Shown: positions 19,729 to 28,593, counted from the first letter of the stretch. The stretch: DNA of 48,517 nucleotides from Nanobdellota archaeon (GCA_021817165.1 JAKAVT010000007.1:1-48517), one strand, 5' to 3'. A program made the numbers and translations. The notes: generated by a model from the sequence alone, not told the origin.

Positions 19729-20649
19729 ATGAAAAGCTACATTCTTAAAAATGACGTGGAAGGATACTTCGTAAATGACACGAAGATAATTGAAAACATA
19801 GCAGACGTCAAATCAATAGCCGATGAAAAAGCTGTTGCGATAATGAAAAAACTGTCCAAAAAGCCGTATAATGCCGCCGTTCTTGCAAGAGAATTGAAAC
19901 TCGACAAAAAAACGGTCGCTTTCTACGTTGGAAAGCTTGATAAAGCAGGGTTGATAAGCGTTACTCCGCAGAAAAACGGGGAATTACTTAAAGCTTCCTA
20001 CAATTCTTTTTCGTACGAAATCAACGACAACAAGATAAAATTTGACCCGAAGATGAAGTCAAAGGAAAACCAATACGCACTTAACTTTTTCGGCAAATTC
20101 ATAAACAACGGGAAGTTCGACGGATACATCTGCGTCGGCGCATCTGATCCACATGGAGAATACAAAGCCGTGGCAAAGGATTCGCATTATACCGCTTATC
20201 TTGGCATGTTTCTCGGCCAGTTCATCGACCTTCCTGCTTCTATGCCCGTGATACTCGACACTGACGTAATATCAAAGAACCTTTTCAAGAAAAACCTTAT
20301 AGTGATAGGCGGGCCGGTGACAAACTTGGTCACTAGGGACATAAACAATTTCCTTCCGATAAAATTCATAAAAGAAGAAGGATGGGGATTAAAAGACAGA
20401 AACGGGATACACATAAGGGATTACGAAGGTACTATAGAAAAGATAAAAAACCCGTTTGACAAGGAAAAGGACATAATACTGATAGGAGGAGTGAGGAATA
20501 TAGGTACTTTGTCGGCAATGCTTGCTGCAACAAGATTTTCAAACATAACTTTCAAAGGTTACAATAATGAAGTCCCATGGAGCCTGATGGTAAGAGGATA
20601 CGACATAGACGGAGATGGACAGATAGATTCAATAGAAACCGTAAAATGA
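19729..20649 (+). CDS. winged-helix HTH protein with C-terminal S-layer-like domain
   Basis: N-terminal ArsR-like wHTH 'AVAIMKKLSKKPYNAAVLARELKLDKKTVAFYVGKLDKAGLISV'; C-terminal 'DIILIGGVRNIGTLSAMLAATRF...VPWSLMVRGYDIDGDGQIDSIETVK' resembles archaeal S-layer C-terminal repeats. Confidence 0.75.
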   Translation: MKSYILKNDVEGYFVNDTKIIENIADVKSIADEKAVAIMKKLSKKPYNAAVLARELKLDKKTVAFYVGKLDKAGLISVTPQKNGELLKASYNSFSYEINDNKIKFDPKMKSKENQYALNFFGKFINNGKFDGYICVGASDPHGEYKAVAKDSHYTAYLGMFLGQFIDLPASMPVILDTDVISKNLFKKNLIVIGGPVTNLVTRDINNFLPIKFIKEEGWGLKDRNGIHIRDYEGTIEKIKNPFDKEKDIILIGGVRNIGTLSAMLAATRFSNITFKGYNNEVPWSLMVRGYDIDGDGQIDSIETVK

Positions 20650-21128
20650 ACCGTTACTTCATAGCATTAGAGATCCCTGAAAAAACTAAAAAAGACATTG
20701 CTTCATTCTTTTATCCTCCGCTTAAACGACAGGTAGTGGGAAATTTTGTAGATGCAGAAAAACTGCATATTACTCTTCTTTTCCTCGGGAACGTGGAAAT
20801 AAAACAGGATCTTTTAGACTTTATAAACAATCTGAGATTTTCCGTGGAATTGAAAATTGGAGGAATAGGCGCTTTTCCATCGCTGCGCGAACCAAAGGTG
20901 ATATACGCAAATGTATACGGAAATGTTAAACCGCAGTTGGAAAAGCTGTATTCTTTTTTTGACATGAAACCAAAAGAAGACTTTACGCCGCATGTGACCC
21001 TCTGCAGGGTAAAGAAAGTCATTGACAGAATAAACGAAAAGGAATTTCAGTCTGCAGAATTCTCATTCACTGCGGATTCGCTCCACATTTTCAACAGCGA
21101 CTTTGCAAACTATTACAAGATACTGTGA
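20646..21128 (+). CDS. thpR: RNA 2',3'-cyclic phosphodiesterase (LigT/ThpR family)
   Basis: MNRYFIALEIPEKTKKDIASFF; HxT motifs 'LHITLLFLG' and 'PHVTLCRV'; ATG overlaps the upstream stop (ATGA), so preferred over the listed 20577 start. Confidence 0.9.
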   Translation: MNRYFIALEIPEKTKKDIASFFYPPLKRQVVGNFVDAEKLHITLLFLGNVEIKQDLLDFINNLRFSVELKIGGIGAFPSLREPKVIYANVYGNVKPQLEKLYSFFDMKPKEDFTPHVTLCRVKKVIDRINEKEFQSAEFSFTADSLHIFNSDFANYYKIL

Positions 21129-21129
21129 A

Positions 21130-21699
21130 CTATTTTTTCCCGGGGACCTGTCTCGTAAGAGCAAATACCGCTATGGTCATGGCCAACAGCGTAAGTATCG
21201 TCGTAAGAAATGAGGGGCTTGTCAGTATCGATAGAATATACGTAGAATTAAGATCGCCCGGAAAAGAGGACGAAGAAACAACTGTGCTGCCGATTGTGGA
21301 AGTCGAATTTGCCCCGTTTAACGCAGTGGGATAACTGCTTGATGCTGCGCCAAACGCTATCAATCCGAAAATAAACATTATAAAAATTACCATAGCGGGG
21401 ACCAATGAACTTTTCTTCAAGTAATCAGTTATTGATGTTTGCGAAACAAGAGCGGTAGAAAGCAGGAATATGACGACAAAGATGAAAAACATCGTAGCCA
21501 GAACGTACGGCAAAAAAGACACCAAAAAGCTAACGAAGAAAGAGGATGTCAAAGCGACCAGGCCGACGGCCACCGCTATGAGCGCAGGTATGTCGGGACT
21601 GGAAAAAAATTTGGAACGGGCAAGCAGGCCGTAGACAAGCGCGAATATCAGTACAAACACGGCTAAATCATACAGACCAAAAGTCGGTAAAGTTATCAT
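21130..21699 (-). CDS. multi-TM membrane protein (paralogue 3 of a tandem set)
   Basis: 'FALVYGLLARSKFFSSPDIPALIAVAVGLVALTSSFF' aligns with the neighbouring membrane proteins. Confidence 0.75.
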   Translation of the reverse strand: MITLPTFGLYDLAVFVLIFALVYGLLARSKFFSSPDIPALIAVAVGLVALTSSFFVSFLVSFLPYVLATMFFIFVVIFLLSTALVSQTSITDYLKKSSLVPAMVIFIMFIFGLIAFGAASSSYPTALNGANSTSTIGSTVVSSSSFPGDLNSTYILSILTSPSFLTTILTLLAMTIAVFALTRQVPGKK

Positions 21700-21708
21700 T
21701 ATATCCTC

Positions 21709-22266
21709 TTAAGGGTTCTTGCCTGAACCGCCGCCAAAAGTAAAGGCGATAACAAATATTATTATTATCCCTAAGATAAGGTATGCCAGATTAGGGCCGA
21801 TAAGAGAAGAAGTTATGTTGGACAGTTCGCTGCCAACTCCAGAACTGGAAGGCACGAGCGCATTTGAAAATATCCCTCCTCCTAAAAAGAGTATGCCTAT
21901 CGCTACTACGAACAGCCACTTGGAATTGTTTCCGGTTATGTCGAATTTAAGCAGGCTAGCAACTATAAGCATTGCTACAAGTATAAGCGCCGTTACTGCA
22001 AGAGTAGAAGACATGTAAACAAGTATCGGGCTTACCCACGCAACGGTCACCGCAAAGTATGATATTATAAGTGCTATCAATCCTCTTGCTCCCCTGTTTT
22101 TATTGTCTCCAAAATAGTTTACGTTTTTAAGGACGGTGCTTAGAATTGCAAGAATAAGCAGAAAAGCCAGCCAGAACTCTATCGGATTTGTAACGTTCGG
22201 AGGGGTTATAAGGCTGAGCGCCTTGTCTATCTGTGAATACAAAGACCCTGCTGCGGCTATTACCAT
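21709..22266 (-). CDS. multi-TM membrane protein (paralogue 2 of a tandem set)
   Basis: 'LAILSTVLKNVNYFGDNKNRGARGLIALIISYFAVTV' aligns with the neighbouring membrane proteins. Confidence 0.75.
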   Translation of the reverse strand: MVIAAAGSLYSQIDKALSLITPPNVTNPIEFWLAFLLILAILSTVLKNVNYFGDNKNRGARGLIALIISYFAVTVAWVSPILVYMSSTLAVTALILVAMLIVASLLKFDITGNNSKWLFVVAIGILFLGGGIFSNALVPSSSGVGSELSNITSSLIGPNLAYLILGIIIIFVIAFTFGGGSGKNP

Positions 22267-22331
22267 GAGTAATTATGGATACTTTTAGTATTTATACCTT
22301 TCTTTAAATATCTTTACTTATAAGTATTCAA

Positions 22332-22886
22332 TTACTTAAATAAAAAGTACGCCCCTATTATAAGGGCAATGAACACTATTATATAGGGAGCATAGCTGTA
22401 TAAATCCGATGACACCGATTTGGAGGATACGCCCGCAAACGCAAGGTTGGCGGTCATTAGCACCCATAGTATCAATCCTATGGATATAAGGACGGCTACT
22501 ACTACGACTATCTTCCTGCCAGATTTGCTTTTCAAAAGTTCGGAGCTGCTGCCGTAAAGCATGGATCCTATCACTAAAAGCATGAATATCACTATAGCAA
22601 CTATTCCGACTATCGGCAGGATAAGATACGTCAGTTTGAGCGTATAATTCGTAGTGGCGAATATTATGCCAAGAACGAATGCGATTATGGCGTCTATGTC
22701 GCTCTTGCCCTTGAATATTTCGCTCCTCTGCAGCACGCCGTACACTATTGCAAAGACTAGAAGAAACGGAAACAGGAATGATTCAACCCCGCTAAACAAG
22801 AGAGATACTCCTGGAGCGGGCGAAGTCAGCGTCGTACTCGCATTCGACGTTGAATTAAAAGCAAACATGACAAGCTTTTCTAACAT
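22332..22886 (-). CDS. multi-TM membrane protein (paralogue 1 of a tandem set)
   Basis: 'FAIVYGVLQRSEIFKGKSDIDAIIAFVLGIIFATTNYTL' aligns with the neighbouring membrane proteins. Confidence 0.75.
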   Translation of the reverse strand: MLEKLVMFAFNSTSNASTTLTSPAPGVSLLFSGVESFLFPFLLVFAIVYGVLQRSEIFKGKSDIDAIIAFVLGIIFATTNYTLKLTYLILPIVGIVAIVIFMLLVIGSMLYGSSSELLKSKSGRKIVVVVAVLISIGLILWVLMTANLAFAGVSSKSVSSDLYSYAPYIIVFIALIIGAYFLFK

Positions 22887-22936
22887 ATTAATACTATGAC
22901 TAGGAAGTATATAAATAATTGTACTTTAACCAGAAT

Positions 22937-23212
22937 ATGAAAAAAAATAAGATGTTCAAGGCGGGGAGGAAAACTCTGCTTTCCCTGGCAATCGTGGGAT
23001 CTGCCGTGGGCATTGCAATAATAGCAGTAGTTGCCTTAAACTACGCCAGCTTTTCCGGCAATGGCTTTTACGATGGAAACGTAAAGATAGGGGGAAGTAC
23101 CCTGTCTCACGAGATAGACAACGACGTATACATACTTGTAATCGCTTCCATCCTAGTAGGCTCCAGCCTTTTCCTGCTCTTTAGGGTTCTAAGCGAGAAA
23201 AGAATGAATTAA
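22937..23212 (+). CDS. small two-TM membrane protein
   Basis: ATG at 22937 (MKKNKMFKAGRKTLLSLAIVGSAVGIAIIAVVAL) preferred over the listed TTG at 22919. Confidence 0.6.
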   Translation: MKKNKMFKAGRKTLLSLAIVGSAVGIAIIAVVALNYASFSGNGFYDGNVKIGGSTLSHEIDNDVYILVIASILVGSSLFLLFRVLSEKRMN

Positions 23213-24079
23213 CTCTTCCGCTTCGCTCTTTGAATAGCCGCTAAAAAGAAAATCCCCTTCCAGGGAAACGAGCATCGATTTATTCCCCTTATTGTAAACA
23301 AGGTATTCTCCGTATAATTTGCTGCCGGAAAGCCTGCCGCTTAAAACGCCGAGGTCTATCCCCTTTCCATACGAAAATTTTATGCCGGATGAGCATATCT
23401 GTATGAATCCATTTCCTAGACTGTTGGAAGTGTGCCTTGCACATGCTTCGCACTCTGGGTCCCTTTTTACGGTGCTTTTTAAAATCTTTTTATTTGCAAG
23501 ATTAAACACCCTTATCTCGCTGCCTTTGATTCCGCCGGAGACGAATTCTGACACGCTTTCCATCAAGAAAGTTATGAACTCTTTCTCCGGAGCTGAAATC
23601 ATCGATTCGCAGCCCTCCTTTACACGCCCTATTGAGTTTCTAAACAGGCAGTTGAAGCAAGCGTTTCCTTCGTAAAAATATAGAAAGCCTTCCTTGTCGT
23701 TTAACGATGCAAACACTGCAGGCTTCCCTTCCCTTATGCAACCTTCGTTTATTGTTAACCTGCTCTTTACATTGTCGGTGAAATCGGCTATTATGTCGTA
23801 TTCTTTCATTATCCTGAAATCGCTTTCGGTAAAATACCTTTCATATCCCTGATATTCCGTACTGCTGTCTAAACTGCTCATTTTCCCGACGGCGAACGAC
23901 GTCTTTGAAATTGGAGAAGAAAAATCACATCCGCTGTAAAATGGCTGTGTGAGCAGGTTGCTCTTTGAGACTATGTCACCGTCGAAAATCCCTACCTTTT
24001 TGAACATGCCTCTGGAATTTTCAAGAAAAACTGAGCCAAGCGCCCCTGCCCCGATAATCAGAATCGATTTGTTTTCCAT
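23189..24079 (-). CDS. ThiF/MoeB/E1-like adenylyltransferase family protein
   Basis: 'SILIIGAGALGSVFLENS...VGIFDGDIVSKSNLLTQPFY', 'DIIADFTDNVKSRLTINEGC', Cx2C pairs 'CFNC' and 'CEAC'. Confidence 0.85.
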   Translation of the reverse strand: MENKSILIIGAGALGSVFLENSRGMFKKVGIFDGDIVSKSNLLTQPFYSGCDFSSPISKTSFAVGKMSSLDSSTEYQGYERYFTESDFRIMKEYDIIADFTDNVKSRLTINEGCIREGKPAVFASLNDKEGFLYFYEGNACFNCLFRNSIGRVKEGCESMISAPEKEFITFLMESVSEFVSGGIKGSEIRVFNLANKKILKSTVKRDPECEACARHTSNSLGNGFIQICSSGIKFSYGKGIDLGVLSGRLSGSKLYGEYLVYNKGNKSMLVSLEGDFLFSGYSKSEAEELIHSFLA

Positions 24080-24183
24080 TTTTCAACTCGTTATTACGGC
24101 TAAAAATAAACTTATTTAAATACATAGTATCTTCTAATGAGATAAATAAATATATTTATAGGATATAAAAATTTATTAACTGT

Positions 24184-24717
24184 ATGTACGAGATTATAAC
24201 GTTAAGGGATAAGGTAAGAGTCGAGCCGAGCAGACTTGAGGAAAACACGGAAGAAGCCGTTACAGAGATAATAAAGAAAAACTACATCGGAAGAACTATA
24301 GAGGAAAAGGCTTTGCTTATTGGATTAATAGGTATTGACGGCGTAGAAGAGGGGATTATAATACCAAATGACGCTTCCATATACTACGACACTATATTCA
24401 GAATGCTGGCTTACCTGCCTACACTGCATGAAACCGTAAAAGGCCAGGTGGTTGACGTCAGCGAGATAGGTGCAATAGTGAACATAGGCCCTATAGACGG
24501 ATTAGTTCACATCTCACAAACGATGGATGACTTCGTTGATTTTTCCAAGAATGCTCTTACAGGAAGAAGAACTAAAACAAGCGTAAAAACCGGCGATACA
24601 GTAATAGCAAGCATAATAGCGGTAAGCACAAAAGGAATGATGAAAGTAGGGCTGACAATGCGTTCTCCGGGCCTCGGAAAGCTGGGATCAAAGAAAAAGG
24701 AGGCTGTTAAAAAGTAA
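24184..24717 (+). CDS. rpo7: DNA-directed RNA polymerase subunit Rpo7 (E')
   Basis: MYEIITLRDKVRVEPSRLEENTEEAV; S1 domain 'KGQVVDVSEIGAIVNIGPIDGLVHISQ'. Confidence 0.95.
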   Translation: MYEIITLRDKVRVEPSRLEENTEEAVTEIIKKNYIGRTIEEKALLIGLIGIDGVEEGIIIPNDASIYYDTIFRMLAYLPTLHETVKGQVVDVSEIGAIVNIGPIDGLVHISQTMDDFVDFSKNALTGRRTKTSVKTGDTVIASIIAVSTKGMMKVGLTMRSPGLGKLGSKKKEAVKK

Positions 24718-24719
24718 TC

Positions 24720-24905
24720 ATGGCATTAAAAGCATGCAAAGTGTGTAATTTTCTGACGGAGGAAAGAAAATGCCCGATGTGCGGCAGCGATGATCTTTCC
24801 ATTAAATGGAAAGGAGTCGTCATAGTTTCCGACAGTGAACGCTCCGTAATAGCAAAGACCATGAACATTACAAAAAACGGCAAATACGCCATTTCTACGG
24901 AATAA
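24720..24905 (+). CDS. spt4: transcription elongation factor Spt4 (Rpo E'')
   Basis: ACKVCNFLTEERKCPMCGSDDLSIKWKGVVIVSDSERSVIAK. Confidence 0.93.
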   Translation: MALKACKVCNFLTEERKCPMCGSDDLSIKWKGVVIVSDSERSVIAKTMNITKNGKYAISTE

Positions 24906-24907
24906 GC

Positions 24908-25210
24908 ATGGAACTCAAAATAGATTCTGCTATGGACGACGGATATTTTGACAGGGAGATAATTAACTTTACGATAAAATTGAAAAGCGGGGAGCCAGCA
25001 AAAATAGACGAAACCAAAAAGGCGCTAGAAAAAGAGGGTAAGAACGGATTTTTAATCATTTACACGCTAAAAAGCATATACGGAAAAAATGAAGCAAGGG
25101 GGATAGCTCATGTTTACAAAAAAGAGGAAATGGCAAGGAAAATACTGCCAAAATACGTGCTTGAAAAGAACGGTATAAAGAATGGAAAAGAAGAAACAGA
25201 AAAAAAGTGA
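24908..25210 (+). CDS. rps24e: ribosomal protein S24e
   Basis: Small protein between spt4 and S27ae; 'LKSIYGKNEARGIAHVYKKEEMARKILPKYVLEKNGI'. Confidence 0.88.
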   Translation: MELKIDSAMDDGYFDREIINFTIKLKSGEPAKIDETKKALEKEGKNGFLIIYTLKSIYGKNEARGIAHVYKKEEMARKILPKYVLEKNGIKNGKEETEKK

Positions 25211-25367
25211 GATCGGGAAGATGTACAAAATAGAAGGTAACTCCATTACAAGAGTTAATCGTACATGCCCAAAGTGCGGAGAAGGTACTTTTCTTGCAGA
25301 GCATGACAACAGGTTTACATGTGGGCACTGTGGCTATACGGAATTTAAAAGAAAGGATAAAAATTAA
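25182..25367 (+). CDS. rps27ae: ribosomal protein S27ae
   Basis: 'CPKCGEGTFLAEHDNRFTCGHCGYTEF' zinc ribbon; overlaps S24e end. Confidence 0.92.
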   Translation: MEKKKQKKSEIGKMYKIEGNSITRVNRTCPKCGEGTFLAEHDNRFTCGHCGYTEFKRKDKN

Positions 25368-25394
25368 ATAAACGATAATTTCTTTATTTTACTA

Positions 25395-26357
25395 ATGTAT
25401 ACACTAGGAATAGAGAGCACGGCACACACTTTTGGCGTTGGCATTTCAGACGATGAAAGGATAATAGCAAACGAAAGAGATACTCTTAAGCCTGCTTCCG
25501 GTGGAATAATACCCCGGGAAGCAGCCATGCATCACTTTAAATTCGCCCCCGAAATACTTAAAAGGGCGCTTGACAAAAGCGGTCTAAAACTTAGAGATAT
25601 CGATTTATTCGCATTCTCGCAGGGCCCTGGAATAATACCTGCCCTCAAAGTCGGCGCACAGCTTTCGGTTTTTCTTTCAAAGAAATACGGCAAAAAACTT
25701 GTAGGAGTAAACCATTGCATAGCTCATCTTGAAATTGCAAGGCTGTACACAGGATTAACGGATCCTGTAATGCTTTACGTGAGCGGCGGGAACACGCAGA
25801 TAATCACTTATTACAACAGAACGTACATCGTGTTCGGAGAAACGCAGGACATAGGGGTAGGGAACCTCATAGACAAGATAGGCAGAAGATTGAACATGCC
25901 ATTTCCGGCAGGCCCGAAAATAGAGGAGCTTGCAAAAAAAAGCAATCACTACATTGAAATGCCGTACAGCATAAAAGGCATGGACGTGAGCTTTTCCGGG
26001 ATAGAAACTTTCGTATCCAAGTTAATTGGAAGGGAAAAGACAGAAGATATATCGTTTTCGCTGCAGGAAACCATCTTTTCAATGCTGATAGAAGCCAGCG
26101 AGAGGGCAATGTCGTACTGCTTGAAGAACAGCCTAGTAATAACCGGAGGAGTAGCAGCAAACAAAAGGCTAAACGAGATGGGAGAAAAGATGTGCAGCGA
26201 GAGAAAAGCAAAGTTTAAACCAATACCAATGGAGTTTGCTGGAGACAACGGAGCAATGATCGCTTATACTGGTTATCTTATGAAAGACTACAAACAAGAG
26301 GACCTGGGCATAAAGCCGAAATTCAGGACAGATAAGGTGGAGATAAAATACAGATAA
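25395..26357 (+). CDS. kae1: KEOPS subunit Kae1 (tRNA t6A synthase catalytic subunit)
   Basis: MYTLGIESTAHTFGVGI; 'HHFKFAPEIL', 'GVNHCIAHLEIARL', 'VSGGNTQI', 'VITGGVAANKRL'. Confidence 0.97.
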   Translation: MYTLGIESTAHTFGVGISDDERIIANERDTLKPASGGIIPREAAMHHFKFAPEILKRALDKSGLKLRDIDLFAFSQGPGIIPALKVGAQLSVFLSKKYGKKLVGVNHCIAHLEIARLYTGLTDPVMLYVSGGNTQIITYYNRTYIVFGETQDIGVGNLIDKIGRRLNMPFPAGPKIEELAKKSNHYIEMPYSIKGMDVSFSGIETFVSKLIGREKTEDISFSLQETIFSMLIEASERAMSYCLKNSLVITGGVAANKRLNEMGEKMCSERKAKFKPIPMEFAGDNGAMIAYTGYLMKDYKQEDLGIKPKFRTDKVEIKYR

Positions 26358-26359
26358 TT

Positions 26360-27055
26360 ATGCCAATGAATGCACCGCAGGAGTATTATGAACTAGAGGA
26401 AAGGTACAGCAAGGAGAAGGACCTTGAAGAAAAGGAAAAGATACTCAAAAGGATGATGGTGATACTGCCGAAACACAAGGGAACGGACAGGGAATTCGGA
26501 TCACTTAAAAGGAGGCTTTCCCTTCTCAAGAAAGAGGCCAGCAGGAAACCGGTAGTTCATAAAGCGGCTTCCATAAGGAAAAGATGGCCCAGGGTTTCGC
26601 TCGTTGGCTACAGCGATGAAAACGTGCTTAAAATGTTCAATCTAACAAGGGTAGACAACATACTTTATGGGATAATAAAAGTAAACAATATACAGGTGCA
26701 GATAATCTCAGTCAGGGACGCAGAAAAAAATAAAGACCTGCTTTTACAGAGCGAGATAATAATCTCAAAGGAGAAGATAGGAAGATACTGCAGCTTTCAG
26801 GTAATAAGCGAAAAGATAGACGTTGAGAAGGCGCTGAAAAATTTCGGGGCAATAGGGGTATACACAGAAAACTCAAAGGATGCTGTTGCCATGGAGAAGG
26901 GGGAAAGCGTAAATGATCTTGTTAAGAAGCTGCATCTGAAGACGGAAAAGAACGCTTACGCGGTTATTTTCGGAAAAAGCGCGAAATTCCAGGGGCAGAG
27001 AGTCGCGCTATCGCACGGGCTTGAAGACGGAGACAGAATATTCATAAAAATATGA
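26360..27055 (+). CDS. TGS-domain protein derived from a DRG/Obg-like GTPase with collapsed G domain
   Basis: 'LPKHKGTDREFGSLKRRLSLLKKE' (DRG-type N-term) and C-terminal TGS '...FQGQRVALSHGLEDGDRIFIKI'; G1 position reads 'VSLVGYSDENVLKMFNLTR' without GKS/T. Confidence 0.8.
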   Translation: MPMNAPQEYYELEERYSKEKDLEEKEKILKRMMVILPKHKGTDREFGSLKRRLSLLKKEASRKPVVHKAASIRKRWPRVSLVGYSDENVLKMFNLTRVDNILYGIIKVNNIQVQIISVRDAEKNKDLLLQSEIIISKEKIGRYCSFQVISEKIDVEKALKNFGAIGVYTENSKDAVAMEKGESVNDLVKKLHLKTEKNAYAVIFGKSAKFQGQRVALSHGLEDGDRIFIKI

Positions 27056-27648
27056 AAGTACTTGCATTTGGTTCGGAAGCGGTAATATACGAGAAAGAAG
27101 GCATAATAATAAAGAGAAGGATAAAAAAAGGATACAGGATAAAAGAGATAGATGAAAGGCTGAGAAAGACTCGAAGTAAAGCAGAATTTAACGTTATGCG
27201 TTTTCTATACGAAAACAGTTTAAACGTTCCGAAGCCGTTGAAATACATTGAAGACAAAAAAGAGATCTGGATGGAAAAGATAGATGGAAAAAGGCTTGCA
27301 GAATCATTTTCGTTGGAGGATGCAAAGGAAGTCGGTATTATGGCAGCGGAAATGCATAATCTTGGCGTGATACACGGGGATCTTACGACTGCAAACATGA
27401 TCAAGGCTGGCAAAAGGATATATCTTATAGATTTCGGATTAAGTTACCATTCATCAAAGGACGAAGACATTGCAATCGACATATTTTTGTTTAAAAACGC
27501 GCTGAAATCGAAGCACAACGACGTATACAAAGAGGCATATTCTGCTTTCCTTGGCGCTTATAAATCCAAAATTAGAAAAGAATTTAAAGGAATAGATACT
27601 CATCTTAAAGATATAGAAGAAAGGAGGAGATATAATGAAAGTTATTAA
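27052..27648 (+). CDS. bud32: KEOPS subunit Bud32 (atypical kinase)
   Basis: 'FGSEAVIYEKEGIIIKRRIKKGYR', 'VIHGDLTTANMI', 'LIDFGLSY'; not fused to Kae1. Confidence 0.94.
   Translation: MKVLAFGSEAVIYEKEGIIIKRRIKKGYRIKEIDERLRKTRSKAEFNVMRFLYENSLNVPKPLKYIEDKKEIWMEKIDGKRLAESFSLEDAKEVGIMAAEMHNLGVIHGDLTTANMIKAGKRIYLIDFGLSYHSSKDEDIAIDIFLFKNALKSKHNDVYKEAYSAFLGAYKSKIRKEFKGIDTHLKDIEERRRYNESY
27623..27627 (+). promoter_or_regulatory. Shine-Dalgarno sequence for rps15 (GGAGG)
   Basis: 'aaGGAGGagatataATG', 7 nt before the S15 start, inside the bud32 3' end. Confidence 0.75.
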
Positions 27649-28060
27649 CGTGAAAAACAGGTTCGTGCCTCACTGGCTTAATTATAAACAGGAAGAGGTT
27701 GAGCAGCTCATAGTAAACAAATCGCAAAAGGGCCTTACAAAATCGGAGATAGGGATTGCATTAAGGGACCAGTACGGCATACCATCGATAAAGGAGCTTA
27801 CAAAGAAGAACATAAGCACCATACTCAAAAGCAGGGAAATAAAAGAGCAGCTGCCTGAGGACCTGGTGGCGCTTTATAGGAAAGCAGTAAAACTGCACAT
27901 GCACGTTGACAAACAGAAAAAGGACAAGCATTCGGTAAGGAGCTTGGTAGTCCTGGAAAACAGGATAAAAAAGCTTATAAAATACTACAAACAGAGCAAG
28001 GTATTGCCCAAGGACTATGAATATTCGCTTGAATCGGCAAGACTGGTAGTGAAGATATGA
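27635..28060 (+). CDS. rps15: ribosomal protein S15 (uS15)
   Basis: 'KSQKGLTKSEIGIALRDQYGIPSIKELTKKNISTIL', 'LRDQYG', 'HMHVDKQKKDKHSVRSLVVLENRIKKL'. Confidence 0.95.
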   Translation: MKVINVKNRFVPHWLNYKQEEVEQLIVNKSQKGLTKSEIGIALRDQYGIPSIKELTKKNISTILKSREIKEQLPEDLVALYRKAVKLHMHVDKQKKDKHSVRSLVVLENRIKKLIKYYKQSKVLPKDYEYSLESARLVVKI

Positions 28061-28593
28061 ATCAGCCCAATTCCTGGTATAAAGTAAAAGCTGTTGAATT
28101 TGATAACGCGGAGATAGGCAATGTCTATGGGAATGAGACAAACATTGCGAACAGGATGCTTTTTATGAATGCCAACAATCTTCCAGAGGTAAAGACAAAA
28201 CCCGGTTTTAAACTGGGATTTAGACTGGTTTCCTCAACGGAAAATACGGCAAACGCACAGCTTGAATCCCTGATACTTTCGAGGGAACAGGTTGGAAGGA
28301 TGCTAAGGCACAACTCGTCAAAGATAGAAGTGGTAAGAAAGATAAAGATAAACGAGAAAGAATATGCGGTAAAGACGATAATTATAATAAACAAGGCCGA
28401 GAACAAATACAAGAAATTCGTAAGGGCCGAAGCCAACGAATTTATAGACGGGGTAGCAGAAAAGAAGGACTTAAAGGAATTGATACTCGACGTTCTCGCT
28501 GGAAAAATACAGAACCAGCTGCACAAAAAACTCAGCAAGATCTACCCTACAAGGGCCACCGAAATAAGAATGATAGAAAGAGTAGGCAGTTAA
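28057..28593 (+). CDS. rps3ae: ribosomal protein S3ae (eS1)
   Basis: 'WYKVKAVEFDNAEIGNVYGNE', 'GKIQNQLHKKLSKIYPTRATEIRMIERV'. Confidence 0.92.
   Translation: MNQPNSWYKVKAVEFDNAEIGNVYGNETNIANRMLFMNANNLPEVKTKPGFKLGFRLVSSTENTANAQLESLILSREQVGRMLRHNSSKIEVVRKIKINEKEYAVKTIIIINKAENKYKKFVRAEANEFIDGVAEKKDLKELILDVLAGKIQNQLHKKLSKIYPTRATEIRMIERVGS

Noticed and set aside
28125-28538. 137-aa minus-strand ORF
   Set aside because: Antisense to ribosomal protein S3ae.
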